In this document: positions 1 through 6,810 of the stretch, piece by piece
Numbering within the stretch: position 1 is the first letter of the stretch
Layout of the letters: each line of letters opens with the position of its first letter
Assembly: GCA_016177225.1 (NCBI GenBank)
Contig: JACOVQ010000006.1
Coordinates: 1-48,262 of the forward strand
Direction of reading: 5' to 3'
Source: Candidatus Zambryskiibacteriota bacterium
GTDB taxonomy: Bacteria > Patescibacteriota > Minisyncoccia > Phycocordibacterales > Zambryskibacteraceae
DNA: 48,262 nucleotides
Program-made: the position numbers and the translations under genes
Notes under the pieces: model-generated
Seen by the model: the letters and a program-made list of their open reading frames with translations, nothing else
Told to the model about the DNA's origin: nothing
The model's database searches: none

Positions 1-132
1 ATTGGTTCAGTGACTCAAGAAGAAATAGATGAAATCCTTTCCTTCTTGAACGACCGACCGAGAGAATGCATTGGCTTTCAGAGTGCTTCGGAGTATTATT
101 ATTCACTAACTAGTGTCCTACTTGAGGGGTAA
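1..132 (+). CDS. IS30-family transposase, C-terminal fragment
   Basis: An open frame enters from the contig edge and stops with TAA at 130-132, giving 43 residues. It contains FLNDRPRECIGF, which resembles the LNxRPRKxLGF stretch near the C-terminus of IS30-type DDE transposases. The catalytic core is outside the window. The same peptide is encoded in opposite orientation at the right end. Family call is from recalled motif similarity; another DDE family is possible. Confidence 0.7.
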   Translation: MGSVTQEEIDEILSFLNDRPRECIGFQSASEYYYSLTSVLLEG

Positions 133-139
133 CTGGAGT
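1..139 (+). mobile_element. 3' end of an IS30-like insertion sequence (left copy, cut by contig end)
   Basis: Bases 1-139 are repeated exactly as the reverse complement at 48123-48261, and identity stops at base 140. The shared block holds the end of a transposase reading frame and a few bases beyond its stop, so the IS terminus probably lies at about 139. The element runs off the contig. Family assignment rests only on the encoded C-terminus. Confidence 0.75.
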
Positions 140-178
140 TCTTTGATTCTACATTAATTCTATACCAATAATCCATAT

Positions 179-209
179 TTGTCAACTAGAGTATAAAGAA
201 TGTTATAAT
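179..209 (+). promoter_or_regulatory. Promoter of the Xer recombinase gene
   Basis: TTGTCA (179-184) and TATAAT (204-209) are separated by 19 bp. Transcription would start near 216, four bases before ATG 220. The ATG at 208 overlaps the -10 box and cannot lie on this transcript. Confidence 0.55.
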
Positions 210-219
210 GTCGCACAAT

Positions 220-1104
220 ATGCCAAGTGCTACTGAATTAGAACGGCTGAAACGAGAGTTCCTCGAATATACGGAAATTGAAAAAGGCCGAAGTCTAAAA
301 ACTGTCGAAAATTACGACCGCTATCTTTCCCGATTTTTAAATTTCGCCAAAATAAATAAACCAACAGATATTGTTGACGATGTTATCAGAGAATTTCGGT
401 TATGGCTTAATAGACAACCTGCCGGTTTTTCAAAGAACGGAGATACGCTTTCTAAAAAAACGCAGAATTACTATATGATTGCTTTGCGCGCATTCCTAAA
501 GTATCTTGCGAGACGCGGAATTAAAACCCTTCATTCGGAAAAAATCGAACTTGCTAAAGTTCCTGAGCGCACTCTTGACCTCATAACCTCAACCGAACTT
601 TCTCGCCTGCTCTCCGCTCCCGAGGGAGATGATGACAAATCTCTTCGTGATAAAGCTATTCTCGAACTCCTCTTTTCTACCGGACTTCGGGTATCGGAAT
701 TGTGCTCGCTTACGGTTGATGCGGATTTTTCTTCCGGAGAATTTTCCATCAGAGGCAAAGGCGGCAAAGTTCGGGTGGTTTTTATTTCTGAATCGGCCAA
801 AAGAGCTTTGGATAAGTATTTAAAGGCGCGCAAAGACATGAAAGAAGAGTTATTCCCTCTCAATCGCCGTTCCATCATAAGAGTGGTAAAAAAATATGCC
901 ATTAAAGCCGGTATCGGCAAAAAGGTTACGCCTCATGTCATCCGCCATATGTTTGCCACCGACCTGCTCTCAAACGGGGCTGATTTAAGGAGCGTTCAAA
1001 TGCTTTTGGGTCACGCCAATATTTCCACTACCCAAATTTACACGCATATTACCGATAAAGCCCTGCGCGAAACGCACCAAAAGTTCCACTCCAAAAAAGA
1101 TTGA
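220..1104 (+). CDS. xerD: Tyrosine recombinase, XerC/XerD type
   Basis: Tyrosine-family site-specific recombinase of about 294 residues, the usual XerC/D size. It has an N-terminal SAM-like DNA-binding domain and a C-terminal catalytic domain. The catalytic set is visible: Arg in TGLRVSEL, Lys in RGKGGKVRV, His and Arg in HVIRHMFATDLL, His in LGHANIS and Tyr in TTQIYTHI. The family resolves chromosome dimers at dif; in genomes with a single Xer one protein can do the work of both. Start 220 is preferred over 208, which lies in the -10 box. Whether it is XerC, XerD or an integrase cannot be decided from sequence alone, but chromosomal housekeeping neighbours favour a dimer resolvase. Confidence 0.88.
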   Translation: MPSATELERLKREFLEYTEIEKGRSLKTVENYDRYLSRFLNFAKINKPTDIVDDVIREFRLWLNRQPAGFSKNGDTLSKKTQNYYMIALRAFLKYLARRGIKTLHSEKIELAKVPERTLDLITSTELSRLLSAPEGDDDKSLRDKAILELLFSTGLRVSELCSLTVDADFSSGEFSIRGKGGKVRVVFISESAKRALDKYLKARKDMKEELFPLNRRSIIRVVKKYAIKAGIGKKVTPHVIRHMFATDLLSNGADLRSVQMLLGHANISTTQIYTHITDKALRETHQKFHSKKD

Positions 1105-1130
1105 CAGAACAAAACCAACCTTGTTATACT
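1101..1130 (+). promoter_or_regulatory. Promoter of nusA
   Basis: Consensus TTGACA (1101-1106) and TATACT (1125-1130) with an 18-bp spacer. It overlaps the end of the recombinase gene, whose stop is at 1102-1104. Expected start is near 1137, giving a leader of about 63 nt. Confidence 0.8.
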
Positions 1131-1156
1131 AAAAAGGTAATAAGTGCGATTGAGGT

Positions 1157-1178
1157 GGGTTCGCCGGGAGGCGAACCC
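1157..1178 (+). promoter_or_regulatory. Leader hairpin upstream of nusA
   Basis: GGGTTCGCC (1157-1165) and GGCGAACCC (1170-1178) form a perfect 9-bp stem with a GGGA loop, about 20 nt after the predicted transcript start. No U-run follows, so it is not a typical terminator. An AAGGA ribosome site lies after it at 1190-1194. It may be a pause or autoregulatory hairpin, or one of the palindromic repeats seen elsewhere in the window. Confidence 0.55.
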
Positions 1179-1199
1179 GTTTCGTAACCAAGGAATAAC

Positions 1200-2378
1200 A
1201 TGTTTGATTTAAAGGTCATCAATTCCGTTTTGGGAGAGCTCGAAGAAGTTCGGGGTATTCCGCGCGCCTCCATCATTGAGGCTATAGAAGCGGCCCTGGC
1301 TACCGCGTATAAAAAAGAATACGGCAAAAAGGGTCAGATTATTCGCACCACTTTCGACATTAACACCGGCGCGACCGAGTTCTATCAAGTAAAAGTTGTC
1401 GTCGATAGTTCGAAAGTTATTCTTGATGAAAATGAAGAAACTAAAGACGGCGACGAAAGGCCGTATTACAATCCGGAGCATCATATTCTCATTGAAGATG
1501 CCAGAAAGATTAAAAAGGATGCTCAATTGGATGAGGAAATAATTTTCCCTATCGAAAGCAAGGGCGACTACGGACGCATTGCCGCCCAAACCGCCAAACA
1601 AGTGATTATGCAAAAGATTCGCGAAGCGGAAAAAGTTTCCGTAGTCTCGGAGTTCGGCAAACGAGAGGGAGAAATAGTAAACGGCACCGTTCAGCGCATT
1701 GAACGCGGCAATATTTTCGTTGATATGGGTCGTGCCACGGGACTTCTATCTTATGAAGAACAAATTCCGGGCGAGCGCTTCAGTCAAGGCGAGCGGGTGC
1801 GAGCTTACTTATATAGAGTGGAAGAGTCTCCGCGCGGAGTTTTTCTCAGACTTAGCCGTTCCCACCCGAAATTTTTGGAAAAGCTTTTTGAAGCCGAAGC
1901 GCCGGAACTGGCTAATGGCGCGGTAGTAGTCAAGGCGATTGCGCGCGAAGCGGGCTATCGCTCCAAAATTGCAGCCCAAGCCGTCGACGGGCATATTGAC
2001 CCGGTCGGGGCGCTTGTAGGCCAGCGCGGAGTGCGAGTGTCTACGGTGATGTCTGAATTGCGCGGTGAGAAAATCGATATCATTGAATGGTCTGGCGACC
2101 CGAAGAAATTTATCGAGGAAGCGCTCTCTCCCGCCAAAATTCTCAATATTGAAACGAACGAAGCCCCCGCCCGACTCGCCTACGGCGAAGCCGTGGCGGG
2201 CGGGGAACAGTCCGCAGTTGTAACTGTGGCTGAAGACCAGCAATCTTTGGCCATCGGCAAAGGCGGACAGAATGTGCGCTTGGCGGCGAAACTGACCGGC
2301 TGGAGAATAGACATTCAGTCTGCAAAAGGCGAAGAGCTCGGTTCTGCAGAAGCAGAACCCATAAGTCCAAATGCCTAA
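1200..2378 (+). CDS. nusA: Transcription elongation/termination factor NusA
   Basis: RNA-polymerase-associated factor that modulates pausing, termination and antitermination. The 392 residues comprise an N-terminal polymerase-binding domain (about 1-130), an S1 domain (about 157-225, GEIVNGTVQRIERGNIFVD) and two KH domains (about 255-320 with GALVGQRGVRV, and 335-378 with AIGKGGQNVRLAAKL). The acidic C-terminal repeats of the E. coli protein are absent, as in many bacteria. A consensus promoter, a leader hairpin and an AAGGA ribosome site precede ATG 1200. The usual partners rimP and infB are not next to it. Confidence 0.97.
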   Translation: MFDLKVINSVLGELEEVRGIPRASIIEAIEAALATAYKKEYGKKGQIIRTTFDINTGATEFYQVKVVVDSSKVILDENEETKDGDERPYYNPEHHILIEDARKIKKDAQLDEEIIFPIESKGDYGRIAAQTAKQVIMQKIREAEKVSVVSEFGKREGEIVNGTVQRIERGNIFVDMGRATGLLSYEEQIPGERFSQGERVRAYLYRVEESPRGVFLRLSRSHPKFLEKLFEAEAPELANGAVVVKAIAREAGYRSKIAAQAVDGHIDPVGALVGQRGVRVSTVMSELRGEKIDIIEWSGDPKKFIEEALSPAKILNIETNEAPARLAYGEAVAGGEQSAVVTVAEDQQSLAIGKGGQNVRLAAKLTGWRIDIQSAKGEELGSAEAEPISPNA

Positions 2379-2460
2379 TGACGAATGTCGAATCAATGAC
2401 TAAGCCTAAATTTAGAAATTTATTCATTTGGATTTGATTTGTCATTAGTAATTTGTCATT
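2377..2460. repeat. Imperfect inverted repeat between nusA and ppa
   Basis: The AT-rich spacer folds on itself. TAAATTT (2407-2413) pairs with AAATTTA (2416-2422) at the tip, and AATGAC motifs on the left (2377, 2395) face GTCATT motifs on the right (2441, 2455). It resembles a small MITE-like or extragenic palindromic element. There is no U-run on the plus strand. Confidence 0.5.
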
Positions 2461-2472
2461 ATTAAATTATCC

Positions 2473-3000
2473 ATGAACCTCTGGCATGAAATTGAGCCCG
2501 GCACCAAAGACGAGATGAACGTTATCGTTGAAATCAACAAGGGTTCCAAAAATAAATACGAAATAGACAAACAAACCGGTTTGATTGCGCTTGACCGAGT
2601 GGCTCACACTGCGCAAGACTTCCCTTTCGATTACGGTTTTGTGCCGCGCTCGCTTTGGCACGATAACGACCCTCTTGATGTGGTGCTTTTAACCACCCAT
2701 CCGCTGTTGCCGGGAATTCTGGTGCGAGCGCGGCCGGTTGCTCTGATGAAAATGATAGATACCGGCGAAAGAGACGACAAAGTGATTGCTGTGCCGACAG
2801 ACGACCCGCGCTTTGACGGCACTCAGGACCTCTCTGATATAAATCCCCACACGCTTAAGGAGATTGAACACTTTTACAGCACTTACAAGAAGCTTCAGAA
2901 TAAAGTGGTTGAAGTAAAGGGTTTTGAAGGCAAAAACGAGGCTCAAGTGGCCTTCGAGGAAGGCTTGCAGTTGTACACAAAAGAGTTTGGAAGTAAATAG
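2473..3000 (+). CDS. ppa: Inorganic pyrophosphatase, family I
   Basis: Hydrolyses pyrophosphate to two phosphates in the cytoplasm, pulling biosynthetic reactions forward. The 175-residue length is typical of bacterial family I enzymes. The start MNLWHEIEPG is the usual N-terminus. The substrate and metal motifs KGSKNKYEID, DYGFVP and DNDPLDVV are present, the last matching the D-x-D-P-x-D signature. A second acidic cluster, TDDPRF, also fits. No strong ribosome site precedes ATG 2473. Confidence 0.96.
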   Translation: MNLWHEIEPGTKDEMNVIVEINKGSKNKYEIDKQTGLIALDRVAHTAQDFPFDYGFVPRSLWHDNDPLDVVLLTTHPLLPGILVRARPVALMKMIDTGERDDKVIAVPTDDPRFDGTQDLSDINPHTLKEIEHFYSTYKKLQNKVVEVKGFEGKNEAQVAFEEGLQLYTKEFGSK

Positions 3001-3017
3001 CGTGTGTTTGCTATAAT
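2987..3017 (+). promoter_or_regulatory. Promoter for the secreted helical protein, leaderless type
   Basis: TATAAT at 3012-3017 is followed by exactly 6 nt and then ATG 3024, placing +1 at the start codon. A weak -35 (TTGGAA, 2987-2992) lies 19 bp upstream. Confidence 0.6.
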
Positions 3018-3023
3018 TGTTTC

Positions 3024-3548
3024 ATGCAAAAGAAATATTTAATTTCATTGTTTTTATTAGTATTTGTGTTCGGAGCCGTTTCCTTAGTATCAGCGGAGGG
3101 TTATGGAACAAGGAAAGCGACGGCAACCACGACCCAAAGAATGTCTACCACCACAAGGGAGGAGAAAAAAACGGAAATGAAAGAAAAACGGGTGGAGTTC
3201 CAGCAAAGCGTGGCTAAACGCAAAGTTGAAAACACAGCACGAGTAATTTCAGCGACCATTATGCGTCTGGAGAAAGTGGTTGAGAGAATTGAGTCAAGAA
3301 TTGCAAAAATTAAGTCTAACGGAGGCAATACTGCTGAAAGCGAAGGTTTTATAGCGGAAGCCAAAGCTCATCTTGCCGATGCGAAAACTAAGGTAGCGGT
3401 TTTTGCTCAAATTGACCTCTCAAGCGAGAAGGCTCAAGATAATTTCGAGAGAATTCGCGCGGCCGCCAAGGAAGCAAAAGACCATATTCGCATGGCCCAC
3501 GAATCCTTGATGAAAGCGCTGCGAAGTCTTACTAATCGAGCTTCTTAG
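3024..3548 (+). CDS. Secreted, helix-rich hypothetical protein
   Basis: I do not recognise a named family. The 174 residues begin with a signal peptide (about 1-25: two lysines, a hydrophobic core LISLFLLVFVFGAVS, and a probable cut after SAE or VSA). A Thr-rich linker follows, and then about 120 residues of charged heptad-like helix rich in Glu, Lys and Ala, probably coiled coil. The gene is probably transcribed as a leaderless mRNA from its own -10 box. Small helical exported proteins like this are common in Patescibacteria. A periplasmic or surface role is inferred only from export. Confidence 0.75.
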   Translation: MQKKYLISLFLLVFVFGAVSLVSAEGYGTRKATATTTQRMSTTTREEKKTEMKEKRVEFQQSVAKRKVENTARVISATIMRLEKVVERIESRIAKIKSNGGNTAESEGFIAEAKAHLADAKTKVAVFAQIDLSSEKAQDNFERIRAAAKEAKDHIRMAHESLMKALRSLTNRAS

Positions 3549-3572
3549 CTTAAAAGTTAATAAACTAATTCA

Positions 3573-3842
3573 ATGGACGAACAAAATACAAATATGAACC
3601 AGCCAAGCGGAAGCTCAAGCGGCCCTATTGTCGGTATTATCATAATTCTTATAGTTATTATCTTGGCCGGACTTTACTTCTGGGGCCAGCGCGGTTCTAT
3701 GCCTAATGACACCAATGCCGAAAATACCGAAGTCAGTACTGAATCCATCAGTACTCAAAGCGACTCTGACGACGCCGCTTCTATCGAAAACGACCTCAAC
3801 AATACCGACTTAGAAGTCGACACCGAAATCAACGCCTCGTAA
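3573..3842 (+). CDS. Small single-pass membrane protein with acidic tail
   Basis: 89 residues, no recognised family. A polar, Ser- and Asn-rich N-terminus of about 17 residues is followed by one hydrophobic helix (PIVGIIIILIVIILAGLYFW). The C-terminal tail of about 50 residues is rich in Asp, Glu, Asn, Ser and Thr and almost free of basic residues. It starts 25 bp after the secreted helical protein and may share its transcript. The acidic tail suggests an extracytoplasmic domain. Confidence 0.65.
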   Translation: MDEQNTNMNQPSGSSSGPIVGIIIILIVIILAGLYFWGQRGSMPNDTNAENTEVSTESISTQSDSDDAASIENDLNNTDLEVDTEINAS

Positions 3843-3885
3843 ACCGAAACTTGCAAGAGGCGGAGCTGTAAGGTAAGGTGGCTCT

Positions 3886-4461
3886 ATGAGTTACCTTATT
3901 CCTACGGTTATTGAGAAATCGCAATTTGGGGAGCGGGCTTACGATATTTATTCACGCCTGTTGCGCGAGAGAATTGTTTTCCTCGGCGGGTCGATTGATG
4001 ACGATACCGCGAACATCGTTATAGCCCAACTTCTTTTTCTTCAATCTGAAGACCAAAAAAAAGATATTTCTCTATATATAAATTCTCCCGGAGGCTACAT
4101 TCATTCAGGCATGGCTATCATTGATACAATGAATCATATAAAACCAGAAATCTCAACTGTGTGTGTCGGTATGGCCGCGTCTATGGGTGCCATGATTCTC
4201 TCGTGTGGTGCTAAGGGCAAGCGCTTTATTCTCCCAAATGCGGAAGTAATGATTCATCAACCTTTGGGCGGTACGGAAGGCCAAGCTTCTGATATTGAAA
4301 TTAATGCCAAGCATATCGTCAAAAGCAGGGAGATTCTCAATAAAATGCTTGCTAAGAACACCGGCCAGTCATTGGAAAAAATCGAAAAGGACGTTGATCG
4401 TAATTTTTATATGTCTGCAGAAGAAGCCAAAAAATATGGCATTGTGGACAAAATTCTATAG
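3886..4461 (+). CDS. clpP: ATP-dependent Clp protease proteolytic subunit
   Basis: Serine peptidase that forms the tetradecameric chamber used with a Clp ATPase to degrade unfolded or tagged proteins. 191 residues, family-typical. The catalytic triad is Ser99 (GMAASMGAM), His124 (VMIHQPLGG) and Asp171 (DVDRNFYMS). The N-terminal IPTVIE loop that docks the ATPase is also present. No propeptide is needed with this start. The partner clpX or clpC is not in the window. RNase Y follows after a 94-bp gap without an obvious terminator. Confidence 0.97.
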   Translation: MSYLIPTVIEKSQFGERAYDIYSRLLRERIVFLGGSIDDDTANIVIAQLLFLQSEDQKKDISLYINSPGGYIHSGMAIIDTMNHIKPEISTVCVGMAASMGAMILSCGAKGKRFILPNAEVMIHQPLGGTEGQASDIEINAKHIVKSREILNKMLAKNTGQSLEKIEKDVDRNFYMSAEEAKKYGIVDKIL

Positions 4462-4555
4462 CAGGAGTATTGTTAAGTTGTTCCAAAATTAAATTAAAAT
4501 TGAAACTGAATTAATACCGATTTTCCCGTTTCTGGCCGTCTAACCCCCATACGAA

Positions 4556-6052
4556 ATGTCCCTGAAATTAGCGCTACTTTTAGCATTGCTTGCCGCATCT
4601 GCCGGTATCGGCTTCGGTTATTTGCTGCGCCTTATCATTTCCCTTGGTAGGAAGGGCTCGGTTGAACTTGATATTAAAAGACTTGAACTTGAGGCTAAAG
4701 AAGAGGCTCAGCGTATTGTATCGGAAGCGGAAGCTCGTGCCGAGGCTTTTCTTGAACGCAATAAAAAAACCGAAGATAGATTGGTAAAAAAGGAAGAGCT
4801 TCTGGATAAACGCCAGATGGACTTGGACAAAGAAGCCGAATTTGCAAAGAGTAGAATTGCCGAAGCGCGAAGCTTGCGCGAAAGAGCTGAAGAGCTTGTG
4901 CGGGAGCGGGCAAACGAACTTTCTAAAATATCGGGACTCTCTGTAGATGGCGCCAAAGAAGAACTCTTTAAAACTCTTGAGAAAGAATTTGAGAAAGATT
5001 TACTGGTGCGCATCCAAAAGCTTGAGAGTGACGGCAAAGAAAGATTCGACGACAAGGCGCGTGATATTCTCGCCGTCACTATTCAAAGACTGGCTATGTC
5101 TGTTTCCGGCGAGATGATGACGACGACCATTACGCTTCCCTCCGATGATGTCAAGGGTAAAATTATCGGTAAAGAAGGCCGAAATATTAAAGCCTTTGAA
5201 CGCGCTACCGGTGTGGAAGTGATTGTGGATGATACTCCCAACTCCATTACCCTTTCTTCGTTCGACTCGGTTCGCCGCGCAGTAGCAAAATTGGCGCTCG
5301 AGAATCTGGTGGCCGATGGGCGTATCCAACCTGTAAGAATTGAAGAATTCATATCTCTAGCCGAGGCAGATGTAAACAAAATTATTAAGGAAAAAGGCGA
5401 AGAAGCGGCAGTCGAATGCGGCGTCTTTAATCTCGATTCGAAACTTCTCTTGCTTCTCGGGAGGCTCCATTTTCGCACCAGTTTTGGGCAAAATGTTTTG
5501 CGCCATTCTGTGGAGATGGCGCATCTGGCAGGCATGATTGCCGAAGAAGTGGGGGCTAATGTCGCGACAGCTAAAGCGGGCGCTCTACTACATGACATCG
5601 GTAAGGCTATTGACCATGAAGTGCCGGGCACGCACGTAGAAATTGGCAGGAAAATACTTGCGAAATTTCATGTTTCCGAAGAAATTATCCAAGCCATGCA
5701 GTCGCATCATGAAGAATACCCTTACGCAACCGTCGAATCCGTTATTGTGCAGACGGCAGACGCTATTTCCGGAGGCCGACCTGGCGCGAGGCGGGATACC
5801 GCCGAGCGTTACTCCAAGCGCCTAGAAGATTTGGAGGCCATCGCCCTGTCTTTTGAAGGAGTGGAGAAAGCTTACGCATTGCAAGCAGGGCGCGAAGTGC
5901 GAGTATTTGTCACTCCGGATAAAATTTCCGACATTGAAGCTCGCAAACTTGCCAGAGATATCGCTCTGCGGGTGGAAAATGAACTTAAATACCCCGGAGA
6001 GATAAAAGTTAATGTTATCCGCGAGTCCAGAGCGATAGAATTTGCCCGCTAG
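4556..6052 (+). CDS. rny: Ribonuclease Y
   Basis: Membrane-anchored endoribonuclease that starts mRNA decay. The 498 residues comprise an N-terminal transmembrane helix (about 4-30), a long charged coiled coil (about 35-190), a KH RNA-binding domain (GKIIGKEGRNIKAFE, about 200-270) and an HD metal phosphohydrolase domain with the HD pair in LLHDIGKAIDHE near residue 346. Length and order match RNase Y of Firmicutes, about 520 residues. No clear ribosome site precedes ATG 4556. Confidence 0.96.
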   Translation: MSLKLALLLALLAASAGIGFGYLLRLIISLGRKGSVELDIKRLELEAKEEAQRIVSEAEARAEAFLERNKKTEDRLVKKEELLDKRQMDLDKEAEFAKSRIAEARSLRERAEELVRERANELSKISGLSVDGAKEELFKTLEKEFEKDLLVRIQKLESDGKERFDDKARDILAVTIQRLAMSVSGEMMTTTITLPSDDVKGKIIGKEGRNIKAFERATGVEVIVDDTPNSITLSSFDSVRRAVAKLALENLVADGRIQPVRIEEFISLAEADVNKIIKEKGEEAAVECGVFNLDSKLLLLLGRLHFRTSFGQNVLRHSVEMAHLAGMIAEEVGANVATAKAGALLHDIGKAIDHEVPGTHVEIGRKILAKFHVSEEIIQAMQSHHEEYPYATVESVIVQTADAISGGRPGARRDTAERYSKRLEDLEAIALSFEGVEKAYALQAGREVRVFVTPDKISDIEARKLARDIALRVENELKYPGEIKVNVIRESRAIEFAR

Positions 6053-6072
6053 CCTTAAAAAACGGCTTGGTA

Positions 6073-6078
6073 TATAAT
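6073..6078 (+). promoter_or_regulatory. -10 box for the HU gene
   Basis: TATAAT at 6073-6078 lies 27 bp before ATG 6106. No good -35 is visible at the proper distance. Confidence 0.45.
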
Positions 6079-6105
6079 TATTACGTTAATAAGTAAAAAA
6101 TATTC

Positions 6106-6378
6106 ATGAATAAAGTAGATATTGCAAATGCGGTTCACGCCAAACTTGGCGGCACCAAGGTTCAGGCTGAAGAAGTGATAGATACTGTGATTAATTCTAT
6201 TATTTCGACTCTCAAAAGCGGCGGCGAAGTCTCGATTGCAGGACTCGGCATCTTCTCGACCAAAACTCGAGCGGCAAGACAGGCCCGCAATCCTCGCACC
6301 GGCGAATCCATTTCCGTCCCAGCCATGCGCGTACCGAAATTCCGTCCGGCAAAAGGTCTAAAAGAGGCGGTTAAGTAA
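6106..6378 (+). CDS. hup: HU/IHF-family DNA-binding protein
   Basis: Nucleoid protein that bends DNA as a dimer. The 90-residue length is that of HU. The N-terminal helices (MNKVDIANAVHAKL) lead to the core GEVSIAGLGIFSTKTRAAR and the DNA-contacting arm with RNPRTGESISVPAMRVPKFRPAKGLKEAVK. The intercalating proline is expected in NPRTGE. A 17-bp inverted repeat immediately after the gene probably ends the transcript. Confidence 0.95.
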   Translation: MNKVDIANAVHAKLGGTKVQAEEVIDTVINSIISTLKSGGEVSIAGLGIFSTKTRAARQARNPRTGESISVPAMRVPKFRPAKGLKEAVK

Positions 6379-6482
6379 AAAGAAAAACCAGTTTTCTTAG
6401 CACGCAGTAATTTTCTGCTGAAAATTCTGCTAAAACTCGGCTCATCAGCCTCCGTTATGCTAAATAAACTGGTTTTTCTTTT
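6378..6482. terminator. Nested hairpin element / bidirectional terminator after the HU gene
   Basis: A perfect 17-bp outer stem joins 6378-6394 with 6466-6482, with A-rich and T-rich ends suited to termination in either direction. Its 71-nt interior is not random: AATTTTC-TGCT-GAAAATT is enclosed by TTAGCA and TGCTAA, and a second hairpin GGCT-CATC-AGCC follows. The RNA could fold as a three-way junction. It may be a terminator with an inserted structured element, or a small mobile palindrome. Confidence 0.6.
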
Positions 6483-6544
6483 GACTAAAACTTAATACAT
6501 CTATCTTATGCTATAGCTAGAGTTAGATGTAAAAACTGATAACG

Positions 6545-6767
6545 TTATTTTGTCTGAAATCCGAATTTTTTGTGTCTGGGTTTCGGCGGGTTCATCAATG
6601 CGCGGATGGCTTCGAAGACCACTCTGAATTGCTTATCATATACCGCCGTGTTTTGAACTTGAGGTCGCAAATTGCGACCTTACAGATATTGTCTCTGACT
6701 TATTAAGCCGGAACATAAAATCTAGCGGAAATCTCTCACGGATGAAAAGTATTCTTCTCTCAATCAT
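6545..6767 (-). pseudogene. Decayed ORF6N-domain protein (phage-type DNA-binding family)
   Basis: On the minus strand one frame reads MIERRILFIRERFPLDFMF and continues to RSQFATSSSKHGG before a TGA at 6638-6636. The adjacent frame then carries NTAVYDKQFRVVFEAIR, ending in a Lys-rich tail ...KKFGFQTK and a TAA at 6547-6545. These match, in order, the start, the RFPxDFMF core, the SQxATS stretch and the C-terminus of ORF6N proteins. The middle (LPYxFTEQGVAML) and part of the N-terminus are missing and the two halves are out of frame. This is a deleted, frameshifted remnant. The region 6483-6810 has no other gene. Confidence 0.75.
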
Positions 6768-6810
6768 ACGCACTGAAACGACTGGAAGAAGAGATTCCTG
6801 TTTCATATAT

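Noticed and set aside
208-219. Earlier ATG for the Xer recombinase
   Set aside because: It lies inside the -10 box TATAAT (204-209), so it could not be on the transcript from that promoter.
6663-6679. Palindrome GGTCGCAAATTGCGACC as a terminator
   Set aside because: It is part of the ORF6N remnant, encoding RSQFAT on the minus strand, and has no U-run.
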